A stretch of DNA of 19,934 bases from Solirubrobacteraceae bacterium (GTDB lineage Bacteria; Actinomycetota; Thermoleophilia; Solirubrobacterales; Solirubrobacteraceae): contig JADGIB010000028.1 in NCBI GenBank assembly GCA_019683665.1, positions 1-19,934 on the forward strand, given 5' to 3'. A model generated the notes under the pieces. That model was given only the letters and a program-made list of their open reading frames with translations. It was not told the origin of the DNA and ran no database searches. Positions 6,724 through 13,058 of this stretch are shown one piece after another. Both the position numbers and the translations under genes were made by a program. Every line of letters starts with the position of its first letter. The first letter of the stretch is position 1.

Positions 6724-7592
6724 TGGGCGCCGACCCGCCTGCGCCGCGCCGCGGCGGCCGGAGGCTCCCGTCGCAGCGGCGCGCGACGCGCGCGGCCCGG
6801 CGCAACCAGGGCTCCGAGCTGCTGGCCCGCGTCCTCGTCGCGATCCCGGCGATCGCGTTCGCGCTCTTCATCGTCAACCGCGGCGGGTGGATCTTCACCG
6901 TCGCGCTCATCGTGCTCGGCGTCGCCTGCCTGGGCGAGCTGTTCACGATGCTGCGCCACGGCCACCCGGTCCGCCTCGGCGGCTTCCTCGGCCTGGCCGG
7001 GATGCTCGTCGCCGCGCAGGCCGGCGACGCCGAGGACGTCCTGCTCGCGATGGCCGCCGCCGTCCCGGTCATCTTCCTGCTCGGGCTGACGCAGCCGAAG
7101 ATGGGCGCCCCGGGGCTGAGCGTCACCGCGCTGGGCCTCGTCTGGATCGGCCTGCCGCTCGCGCACGCCGTCCTCCTGCGCGAGCTCCCGCACGGCGACG
7201 CGATCATCATCGACGTCCTCGTCGGCACGTTCGTCGGCGACACCGGCGCCTATCTCGGGGGGCGCGCGTTCGGCCGCCGCCCGCTCGCGCCGCGGATCTC
7301 GCCGAACAAGACCGTGGAGGGCTGGCTGATCGGCGTCGCGGCCGGGATCGCCGGCGTCTGGTTCGCCGGGCTCTACCAGGACTGGCTGTCGGGGACGCAG
7401 GCGCTCCTGCTCGGCGTCGCCGTCGCGCTCGTCGCCCCGCTCGGCGACCTGTTCGAGTCCTACATCAAGCGCGACGCCGGCGTGAAGGACTCCGGGCGGC
7501 TGTTCGGCGCCCACGGCGGCGCGCTCGACCGCCTCGACGCGGTGCTGTTCGCGGCGGTCGCCGGCTACTACGTGTGGAGCGCGATGGCGTAG
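6723..7592 (+). CDS. cdsA: Phosphatidate cytidylyltransferase (CDP-diacylglycerol synthase)
   Basis: Makes CDP-diacylglycerol from phosphatidic acid and CTP, the branch point of phospholipid synthesis, in the membrane. The 289-residue protein has an Arg-rich cytoplasmic N terminus of about 35 residues, seven or eight hydrophobic segments, and the CDS signature at about residues 246-272 (S-Y-I-K-R-x4-K-D-S-G followed by H-G-G-A-L-D-R-L-D). The G-D-T-G-A-Y-L-G-G-R-x-F-G-R-R segment with S-P-N-K-T-V-E-G is also present. Its ATG overlaps the uppS stop by 1 nt. It closes the rpsB operon; a 42-nt gap with a new -10 element follows. PgsA at 16 kb would use its product. Confidence 0.94.
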   Translation: MGADPPAPRRGGRRLPSQRRATRAARRNQGSELLARVLVAIPAIAFALFIVNRGGWIFTVALIVLGVACLGELFTMLRHGHPVRLGGFLGLAGMLVAAQAGDAEDVLLAMAAAVPVIFLLGLTQPKMGAPGLSVTALGLVWIGLPLAHAVLLRELPHGDAIIIDVLVGTFVGDTGAYLGGRAFGRRPLAPRISPNKTVEGWLIGVAAGIAGVWFAGLYQDWLSGTQALLLGVAVALVAPLGDLFESYIKRDAGVKDSGRLFGAHGGALDRLDAVLFAAVAGYYVWSAMA

Positions 7593-7620
7593 CGGCGGCC
7601 CGGCCCGTTCGGTGCCGCCC

Positions 7621-7626
7621 TACCCT
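7621..7626 (+). promoter_or_regulatory. -10 element TACCCT for dxr
   Basis: TACCCT ends 9 nt before the dxr ATG, so the predicted transcription start falls on or next to the A of the ATG: a leaderless arrangement. No Shine-Dalgarno exists in the gap. A GGCGGC/GCCGCC pair (7594-7599, 7614-7619) flanks the spacer upstream of the hexamer. Confidence 0.55.
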
Positions 7627-7634
7627 GGCTGCAC

Positions 7635-8789
7635 ATGCCTCGCCGCCTGCTCATCCTCGGATCGACCGGCTCCATCGGCACCCAGGCCATCGACGTCGTC
7701 GCCCGCTCCGGCGGCGAGCTCGAGGTCGTCGGCCTGTCGGCCGGGCGCTCCTGGGAGCCGCTCGTCGAGCAGGCGCGCGCGCTCGGGGTGCGCCGGATCG
7801 CGCTCGCCGACCCCGACGCGGGCGCCCGCGCCGCCGAGGCGTGGACCGACGGCGAGGTGCTCGTCGGCCCGCAGGGGCTCGTCGAGCTCGTCGTCAGCTC
7901 GGGCGCCGACCTCGTCCTCAACGCGATCGTCGGCTCGGCCGGCCTGGGGCCGACCGTCGCCACGCTCGGCGAGGGGATCGACCTGGCGCTGGCCAACAAG
8001 GAGTCGCTCGTCGTCGGCGGCGAGCTCGTCACCGCCCTGGCCGAGGCGACCGGCGCCCGCCTGATCCCCGTCGACTCCGAGCACACCGCGCTGCACCAGC
8101 TCATGGCCGGGCTGCCGGTCGGGGCGGTCGAGCGGCTCGTCATCACCGCGTCGGGCGGCCCGTTCCGGGGCCGCTCCCGGGCCGAGCTGGCCGGCGTCAC
8201 CGTCGAGGAGGCGCTGCGCCACCCGACGTGGTCGATGGGCGGCAAGATCACGATCGACTCGGCGACGCTCATGAACAAGGGCCTCGAGGTCATGGAGGCC
8301 CACCACCTGTTCGGGACCCCGTACGAGCGGATCGACGTCGTCGTCCACCCGCAGTCGATCGTCCACGGACTCGTCGACCTCGTCGACGGCGCCTCGCTGG
8401 CGCACCTCGGCCACCCGGACATGCGCATCCCGATCGCCTACGCGCTCCACCACCCGGAGGCCGCCCCGCTGCCGACGCGCCGCCTGCGCCTGGAGGAGGT
8501 CGGTCGGCTCACGTTCGAGCCGGTCGACGTCGACGCGTTCCCGTGCCTGCGCCTGGCCCGCGAGGCGGCGGTCGCCGGCGGCACCGCCCCGTGCGTGCTG
8601 AACGCCGCCAACGAGGTCGCCGTCCACGCCTTCCTCGACGGCCGCCTCCCGTTCCTCGGCATCCCCGCCGTCATCGAGGAGACGCTCGCCCGGCTCGGCA
8701 CCGAGCCGGTCCGCGCGTTCGAGTCGCTCTACGAGGCCGACCGCCGCGCCCGCCGCGCCGCCGCCGACCTGGTGGAGGCCCGCGTCTGA
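7635..8789 (+). CDS. dxr: 1-deoxy-D-xylulose-5-phosphate reductoisomerase
   Basis: Converts DXP to 2-C-methyl-D-erythritol 4-phosphate with NADPH, the committed step of the MEP isoprenoid pathway and the target of fosmidomycin. The 384-residue protein shows the NADPH loop G-S-T-G-S-I-G at residues 9-15, A-N-K-E-S-L-V, the metal site P-V-D-S-E-H (Asp147, Glu149), S-G-G-P-F-R, W-S-M-G-G-K-I-T-I-D-S-A-T-L-M-N-K-G-L-E and the C-terminal L-N-A-A-N-E-V-A-V. Every catalytic motif is intact. The start is fixed by the N-terminal Rossmann fold and the close TACCCT element. rseP follows with a 1-nt overlap (TGATG). Confidence 0.96.
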   Translation: MPRRLLILGSTGSIGTQAIDVVARSGGELEVVGLSAGRSWEPLVEQARALGVRRIALADPDAGARAAEAWTDGEVLVGPQGLVELVVSSGADLVLNAIVGSAGLGPTVATLGEGIDLALANKESLVVGGELVTALAEATGARLIPVDSEHTALHQLMAGLPVGAVERLVITASGGPFRGRSRAELAGVTVEEALRHPTWSMGGKITIDSATLMNKGLEVMEAHHLFGTPYERIDVVVHPQSIVHGLVDLVDGASLAHLGHPDMRIPIAYALHHPEAAPLPTRRLRLEEVGRLTFEPVDVDAFPCLRLAREAAVAGGTAPCVLNAANEVAVHAFLDGRLPFLGIPAVIEETLARLGTEPVRAFESLYEADRRARRAAADLVEARV

Positions 8790-9892
8790 TGTCGTGGGTC
8801 CTGGCCTTCGTCGGCTTCGCGGCTCTCATCCTCCTCCACGAGCTCGGCCACTTCCTGGCCGCGAAGGCGGTCGGGATGCAGGTCGAGAAGTTCTCGCTCT
8901 TCTTCGGGCCGATGCTCGTGAAGGTCCAGCGCGGCGAGACGACGTACGGGATCGGCCCGATCCCGCTGGGCGGCTACGTGAAGATCAGCGGCATGAACCC
9001 GGCGGAGGAGCTGCCGCCGGAGGCCGCCGACCGCGCCTACCACCGCCAGCCGGTGTGGAAGCGGATCGTCGTCATCGCCGCCGGCCCGGCGATGAACCTC
9101 CTCATCGCGTTCGTCCTCATCTGGGGGCTGTTCGCGTTCAAGGGGCAGGCCGACCCCGACCCGGCGCAGGCGCGCGCGGTCAGCGCCGTCGAGGCCGGCA
9201 GCCCGGCCGACGGGCGGCTGCGCCCCGGCGACCGGATCGTCTCGATCGACGGCGTGCGCGACCCGCAGCGGTTCCCGGACGCGATCGGCAGCCACCGCTG
9301 CGCCGGCGAGCCGGCCGACGGCTGCCTGGCCGCCACCCCGGCGACCGTCGTCGTCGAGCGCGACGGGGCCGAGCGGACGCTGCGCATCCGCCCGTTCTAC
9401 GACGCCGAGAACGAGCGCAGTCGCCTCGGCTTCTCCTACGGCTACCCGGAGGGCTACGAGCCGCCGTACGTGACGCTGCCGGCCGGGGAGGCGGCGGTGA
9501 AGAGCGCCGAGGGGATGTGGAACGTCACCCGCCTCACCGTCGAGACGATCGGCAGGCTCTTCTACGACTCGCAGGCGCGCGAGGAGGTCTCGGGGGTCGT
9601 CGGCTCCTACGAGGCGACGCGCCAGGCGTTCAGCTTCGACACGACCCGCGCGATCGAGATCCTGGCGCTCATCTCGCTGTCGCTGGCGGTCATCAACCTG
9701 TTCCCGTTCCTGCCGCTCGACGGCGGCCACATCTTCTGGGCGCTGGCCGAGAAGGTCCGCGGCCGGCCGATCCCGTTCTCGGTCATGGAGCGCGCCGGGT
9801 TCGTCGGCTTCGCGCTGGTGGCGATGCTGTTCGTCCTCGGGCTGACGAACGACATCGGCCGACTGACCGGCGAGGGCTTCGACATCCGTTAG
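8789..9892 (+). CDS. rseP: Site-2 family membrane zinc metalloprotease (RseP/Rip1-like)
   Basis: Intramembrane protease that cleaves membrane-bound regulators such as anti-sigma factors after a first extracytoplasmic cut. The 367-residue protein has H-E-L-G-H at residues 17-21 in the first membrane helix, the G-P-I-P-L-G-G-Y-V-K-I segment, a second helix near residues 90-115, one PDZ domain (about 128-215, with R-L-R-P-G-D-R-I-V-S-I-D-G), and the C-terminal N-L-F-P-F-L-P-L-D-G-G-H (about residues 300-314) supplying the third zinc ligand. The dxr-rseP pair is usual in Actinobacteria and is normally followed by ispG; here ispG lies over 3 kb away. The RskA-like protein at the right end of the window is the kind of substrate such enzymes cut, though a link is speculative. 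Confidence 0.93.
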   Translation: MSWVLAFVGFAALILLHELGHFLAAKAVGMQVEKFSLFFGPMLVKVQRGETTYGIGPIPLGGYVKISGMNPAEELPPEAADRAYHRQPVWKRIVVIAAGPAMNLLIAFVLIWGLFAFKGQADPDPAQARAVSAVEAGSPADGRLRPGDRIVSIDGVRDPQRFPDAIGSHRCAGEPADGCLAATPATVVVERDGAERTLRIRPFYDAENERSRLGFSYGYPEGYEPPYVTLPAGEAAVKSAEGMWNVTRLTVETIGRLFYDSQAREEVSGVVGSYEATRQAFSFDTTRAIEILALISLSLAVINLFPFLPLDGGHIFWALAEKVRGRPIPFSVMERAGFVGFALVAMLFVLGLTNDIGRLTGEGFDIR

Positions 9893-9935
9893 CCTCCGCA
9901 CGAGGGGCGGGATCCGCCCGCCGGGGGAGGAGGAG
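9890..9935 (+). promoter_or_regulatory. Possible -10 TAGCCT and strong ribosome binding site before the acyl-CoA ligase
   Basis: TAGCCT at 9890-9895 overlaps the rseP stop codon and fits the TAnnCT pattern. Initiation near 9902 would leave a leader of about 35 nt holding GGCGG-GAT-CCGCC, a 5-bp stem, and then GGGGGAGGAGGAG ending 2 nt before the ATG. This purine run is the strongest Shine-Dalgarno sequence in the window, so this gene is clearly translated from a leadered mRNA. The promoter itself is uncertain. Confidence 0.35.
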
Positions 9936-9937
9936 CC

Positions 9938-11746
9938 ATGGAGCAGTCGACCGCGGCCGGGCGGCCGCGCGCGCTGGCCGCCGCGCCCGTCGCCGCGGCG
10001 TTCCGCATCACGGCCGACGAGCGGCCCGACGCGGTGGCGCTGCGCACGCAGGGCGGGGCGAGCGAGTGGACGTGGCGGGAGGTGCGCGAGCGGGTCGACG
10101 CGCTCGCGGCCGGGCTGGCGCGCCTCGGGGTGCGCCGCGGCGACGCGGTCGCGCTGCTGCTGTCGAACCGGCCCGAGTTCCACGTCGCCGACCTCGCGGC
10201 GATGACGCTCGGCGCGACCCCGTTCTCGATCTACACGACGTCGGCGCCCGAGCAGATCCGCTTCGTGCTCGAGGACGCCGCCGCGCGGGTGCTCGTCGCC
10301 GAGGCCGCGCTGCTGGGCGGCGCGCTCGCCGCCCGCGACGGCCTCGACGGCCTCGAGCACGTCGTCGTGGTCGACGGCGACCGGCCGCCCGCCGGCTGCA
10401 CCCGGCTCGACGACGTCCTCGCCGCCGCGGACCCCGAGTTCGACCCGGACGGGTCGCTGGCGCGCATCGCCCCCGACGACGTCGTCACGCTCATCTACAC
10501 GTCGGGGACGACGGGGCCGCCGAAGGGCGTCCAGCTCACCCACCGCAACGTCATGGCCGCGGTCGCGACCGTGACCGAGCTGATCCCGATGCCGGCCGAC
10601 GGGCGCGTCATCTCGTGGCTGCCGGCCGCGCACGTCGCCGAGCGGGTCGCCCACCACTACCTGCCGATCGCCTACGGGCTGCAGGTGACCTGCTGCCCGG
10701 ACCCGCGGCAGGTCGTCGCCGTCCTGCCCGAGGTGCGCCCGTCGTGGTTCTTCGCGGTGCCGCGGATCTGGGAGAAGCTGAAGGCGGGCCTGGAGGCGAT
10801 GATCGCCGCCAGGCCCGACGCCGAGCGCGCGGCGATGCAGGCCGCGCTCGACGCGTCGCTGCGGCGCGTGCGCCTGCGGCAGGCGGGCGAGCCGGTCCCG
10901 CCCGAGCTGGAGGCGGCGTGGGCGCACGCCGACGCGGCGATCTTCGCGCCGCTGCGCGCCCAGCTCGGCTTCGACCGGGCCGAGTCGGTCAACGTCGGCG
11001 CCGCGCCGACCCCGGTCGAGGTGCTCGAGTTCTTCCACGCGATCGGCATCCCGGTCGCCGAGCTGTGGGGGATGTCGGAGACGACCGGCGCCGGCTGCGT
11101 CAACCCGCCGGGGCGGATCCGGATCGGCACGGTCGGCCCGCCGGAGCCCGGGGTGGAGGTGCGGCTGGCCGAGGACGGCGAGCTGCTCGTCCGCGGGGCG
11201 GTCGTCATGGCCGGCTACCGCAACCGGCCCGACCGGACCGCCGACGCGATCGACGCCGACGGCTGGCTGCACACCGGCGACATCGCCAGCATCGACGACG
11301 ACGGCTACGTGCGGATCGTCGACCGCAAGAAGGAGATCATCATCAACGCGGCCGGCAAGAACATGTCGCCGGCGAACATCGAGGCGACGCTGAAGGCGGC
11401 CTCGCCGCTCATCGGGCAGGCCGCGGTCATCGGCGACGGGCGCCCGTTCATCACGGCGCTCATCGTCCTCGACAGCGACTTCGCGCCCGCCTGGGCGGCC
11501 CAGCGCGGGATCGCGGCCGCCGACCTCGCCGAGCTGGCCGAGCAGCCCGACGTCGTCGACGCGGTCGCGCTCGCGGTCGAGCGGGCCAACGCGAAGCTGT
11601 CGCGGGTCGAGCAGATCAGGCGCTTCCACGTCGTCCGCGGCGACTGGCTGCCGGGCGGGGTGGAGCTGACGCCGACGATGAAGCTGCGCCGGCGGCCGAT
11701 CCTCGAGCGCTACGCCGAGGAGATCGCCGCCATGTACGCCGACTGA
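9938..11746 (+). CDS. AMP-dependent long-chain acyl-CoA synthetase (FadD15-like)
   Basis: Activates a carboxylic acid to an acyl-adenylate and then to an acyl-CoA. The 602-residue protein of the ANL superfamily shows the P-loop-like Y-T-S-G-T-T-G-P-P-K-G at residues 187-197, S-W-L-P-A-A-H-V-A-E-R (typical of bacterial long-chain ligases), the adenine motif L-W-G-M-S-E-T-T-G, the hinge and ribose-binding segments H-T-G-D and D-R-K-K-E-I-I-I-N-A-A-G-K-N, and a C-terminal P-T-M-K-L-R-R with catalytic Lys582. Length and motifs match the FadD15/FAA1-like group, but the true substrate cannot be read. Transcription appears to end at the hairpin 10 nt downstream. It separates rseP from ispG, so it is probably a later insertion into a conserved order. 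Confidence 0.88.
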   Translation: MEQSTAAGRPRALAAAPVAAAFRITADERPDAVALRTQGGASEWTWREVRERVDALAAGLARLGVRRGDAVALLLSNRPEFHVADLAAMTLGATPFSIYTTSAPEQIRFVLEDAAARVLVAEAALLGGALAARDGLDGLEHVVVVDGDRPPAGCTRLDDVLAAADPEFDPDGSLARIAPDDVVTLIYTSGTTGPPKGVQLTHRNVMAAVATVTELIPMPADGRVISWLPAAHVAERVAHHYLPIAYGLQVTCCPDPRQVVAVLPEVRPSWFFAVPRIWEKLKAGLEAMIAARPDAERAAMQAALDASLRRVRLRQAGEPVPPELEAAWAHADAAIFAPLRAQLGFDRAESVNVGAAPTPVEVLEFFHAIGIPVAELWGMSETTGAGCVNPPGRIRIGTVGPPEPGVEVRLAEDGELLVRGAVVMAGYRNRPDRTADAIDADGWLHTGDIASIDDDGYVRIVDRKKEIIINAAGKNMSPANIEATLKAASPLIGQAAVIGDGRPFITALIVLDSDFAPAWAAQRGIAAADLAELAEQPDVVDAVALAVERANAKLSRVEQIRRFHVVRGDWLPGGVELTPTMKLRRRPILERYAEEIAAMYAD

Positions 11747-11756
11747 CGCCCGGCCC

Positions 11757-11797
11757 GGCGGGGTAGCCGGGGGGATGCCCCGGCGCGCCACCCCGCC
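11757..11797 (+). terminator. Nested GC hairpin after the acyl-CoA ligase
   Basis: Two perfect nested stems: an outer 8-bp stem, GGCGGGGT (11757-11764) with ACCCCGCC (11790-11797), and an inner 7-bp stem, GCCGGGG (11766-11772) with CCCCGGC (11778-11784), around a GGATG loop. It starts 10 nt after the ligase stop. There is no U-tract, which is common for stable hairpins at gene ends in high-GC Actinobacteria, so it may terminate, pause or protect the 3' end. Confidence 0.6.
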
Positions 11798-11840
11798 ACG
11801 GCCGGCGACCCCGCCCGCGCACGGCCTCGCCGTGTGCTCG

Positions 11841-11953
11841 GCGTCACGCGTCGCCCTCGCCGCTCTGTGCGGTGCGTCACGCGTCGGCGCCCGCGCGTCA
11901 GCGTGGTGACCTCGCGGGGTCAAGCCGTCCGTACACGGACCGATTGAGCGGTC
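11841..11953 (+). promoter_or_regulatory. Repeat- and palindrome-rich upstream region of the metzincin gene
   Basis: GCGTCACGCGTCG occurs exactly twice (11841-11853 and 11874-11886), 33 nt apart, and a partial copy GCGTCAGCGT starts at 11895, 21 nt later: spacings near three and two helical turns. Three inverted repeats follow: TGACC-N6-GGTCA (11907-11922), GTCCGT-AC-ACGGAC (11927-11940) and GACCG-N6-CGGTC (11938-11953), the last two sharing three bases and the last ending at the GTG. This looks like an operator region for one or more dimeric regulators. No convincing -10 box was found; TACACG at 11932 is the nearest candidate. Confidence 0.45.
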
Positions 11954-12451
11954 GTGCGCCGCCTCGCCCGACTGCTCGCCGTCACCCTCGGCCTCGTCTC
12001 CGTCGGCTGCGTCCTGCTGGCCGGGACCGGGGTCGCCGGCTCCGAGACCGCCTCGCCGAAGAGCCGCTTCGCCGTCGACTCGCCCGCGCTGCGGACGGCC
12101 CAGGACATCGCCCGCGCCTACTGGGGGACCGACCCGTGCGGCGGCGAGATCGAGATCTCCTGGCAGCGCCGCCAGCGCCACGTGAACGCGATCTCGACCT
12201 GGTCGACGACGAACGCCGAGGACCCGTACGCCGACCCGGGCGGCAACAGCGACTGCACGATCCAGCTCAACCCGCGGGCGCGGTTCGACTGGCCGAAGCT
12301 GTGCACGGTCGTCGTCCACGAGTACGGTCACCTCGCCGGCCACGACCACGACGCGGCGCCCGGCCGGCTCATGTCGGCGTACTACACGACGCCGCTGCGG
12401 GTCTGCACGACCGGCGTCACGGGACGCGCACTGCGATCCAGGACTTCGTGA
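11954..12451 (+). CDS. Small secreted metzincin-like zinc metalloprotease
   Basis: A 165-residue protein with a Sec signal peptide: R-R-L-A-R then a hydrophobic stretch to about residue 28, with cleavage plausible after V-A-G. A Cys at residue 19 lies in S-V-G-C, which is not a good lipobox. Residues 122-132 read H-E-Y-G-H-L-A-G-H-D-H, exactly the HExxHxxGxxH zinc site of metzincins, and R-L-M-S-A-Y at 138-143 could be the Met-turn (Met140), at a usual distance. Four Cys (62, 101, 117, 151) could form disulfides outside the cell. At about 137 mature residues it is small for a protease of this clan. The sequence suggests an active peptidase; the substrate is unknown and I cannot name a specific family. 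The GTG start gives the signal peptide its charged end. Its last 35 nt overlap the convergent methyltransferase gene. Confidence 0.75.
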   Translation: MRRLARLLAVTLGLVSVGCVLLAGTGVAGSETASPKSRFAVDSPALRTAQDIARAYWGTDPCGGEIEISWQRRQRHVNAISTWSTTNAEDPYADPGGNSDCTIQLNPRARFDWPKLCTVVVHEYGHLAGHDHDAAPGRLMSAYYTTPLRVCTTGVTGRALRSRTS

Positions 12452-13022
12452 GCGGCCCGAGCCGCTCGGCGACGATCGTCGACCCGGGGAAGAGCGCCGC
12501 CAGCTCGCGGCGGCGCAGCAGCGCGATCTCGTCCCAGTCGCCGGCCGCGCCCAGCCGCCAGTAGCGGCGGCGCAGCCCGACCGGCAGCCAGTGCGCGAAC
12601 GGCAGCAGCGCGTGCGGCTCGACCGGGAACGAGAAGGCCGGCGTCTGCACCCACCAGCCGCGGGCAACCCGGCGGATCTCGGCCGCGTACGCGGCGCGGC
12701 GCTCCGGGGCGATGTGCTCGACCACGCTGCTCGAGTAGGCGAGGTCGAACGCGCCGTCGGCGAACGGCAGCCGCTCGGTCGCGTCGGCCCGCACGAACGG
12801 GCCCGGGTAGCCGGGCCGGTCGGCGACGTCGACGCCGGTGACGTCGAGCTCGGGCGCCAGCCCGCGCAGGCCGAGCGCCCCGCAGCCGACGTCGACGATC
12901 CGCGTGCGCGGCGTCACCCCGGTCAGGGCCAGGAAGCGGCGGTGGCGGGCGGCGCGCGCCCGCTGGGCGACGGGCTCGGCGAGGCGGGCCAGCGGGCCGC
13001 GGGCGGTGGCGTAGACGTTCAC
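12417..13022 (-). CDS. Class I SAM-dependent methyltransferase (Methyltransf_11 type)
   Basis: A 201-residue soluble protein, the only complete minus-strand gene in the window. Motif I is V-D-V-G-C-G at residues 43-48; an acidic residue closing strand beta2 is present (Asp65 in V-T-G-V-D-V); A-D-A-T-E-R-L-P-F-A-D-G-A-F-D at about 79-93 and S-S-S-V-V-E-H-I at 97-104 match the Methyltransf_11 pattern. The C-terminal part has an R/W-rich segment (F-A-H-W-L-P-V-G-L-R-R-R-Y-W) seen in small-molecule and lipid methyltransferases. The acceptor substrate cannot be predicted. The GTG start at 13022 is 36 nt from the ispG start, divergent, with a TAGGCT element 11 nt upstream. The 3' end overlaps the metzincin gene tail to tail. 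Confidence 0.82.
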   Translation of the reverse strand: MNVYATARGPLARLAEPVAQRARAARHRRFLALTGVTPRTRIVDVGCGALGLRGLAPELDVTGVDVADRPGYPGPFVRADATERLPFADGAFDLAYSSSVVEHIAPERRAAYAAEIRRVARGWWVQTPAFSFPVEPHALLPFAHWLPVGLRRRYWRLGAAGDWDEIALLRRRELAALFPGSTIVAERLGPLTKSWIAVRVP

Positions 13023-13032
13023 GGGAGCCCCA

Positions 13033-13038
13033 AGCCTA
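13033..13038 (-). promoter_or_regulatory. -10 element TAGGCT for the methyltransferase gene
   Basis: On the minus strand TAGGCT ends 11 nt before the GTG, predicting a leaderless or near-leaderless transcript. It is separated by only 6 nt from the TAGACT serving ispG on the other strand, so both -10 elements fall inside an 18-bp window. Confidence 0.45.
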
Positions 13039-13044
13039 GGTTCC

Positions 13045-13050
13045 TAGACT
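13045..13050 (+). promoter_or_regulatory. -10 element TAGACT for ispG
   Basis: TAGACT ends 9 nt before the ispG ATG, the same distance as in front of dxr. The predicted start site is at or beside the ATG and no Shine-Dalgarno is present. It is back to back with the minus-strand TAGGCT at 13033-13038. Confidence 0.55.
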
Positions 13051-13058
13051 GGATCCCG

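Noticed and set aside
6887..8788. Long upstream extension of the rseP frame
   Set aside because: The translation before 8789 is an Arg/Pro/Gly-rich shadow of cdsA and dxr. RseP homology begins exactly at the ATG at 8789, coupled to the dxr stop.
12007..12012. Lipoprotein attachment Cys in the metzincin signal peptide
   Set aside because: S-V-G-C lacks the Leu/Val/Ile expected three residues before the Cys and lies in the middle of the hydrophobic segment, so ordinary signal peptidase I cleavage further on is more likely.
8729..12667. Open frame of about 1300 codons on the minus strand
   Set aside because: It runs antisense through dxr, rseP and the acyl-CoA ligase, is dominated by Arg, Asp, Gly, Ala and Pro, and shows no domain. 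Long antisense frames are expected where third positions are nearly all G or C.
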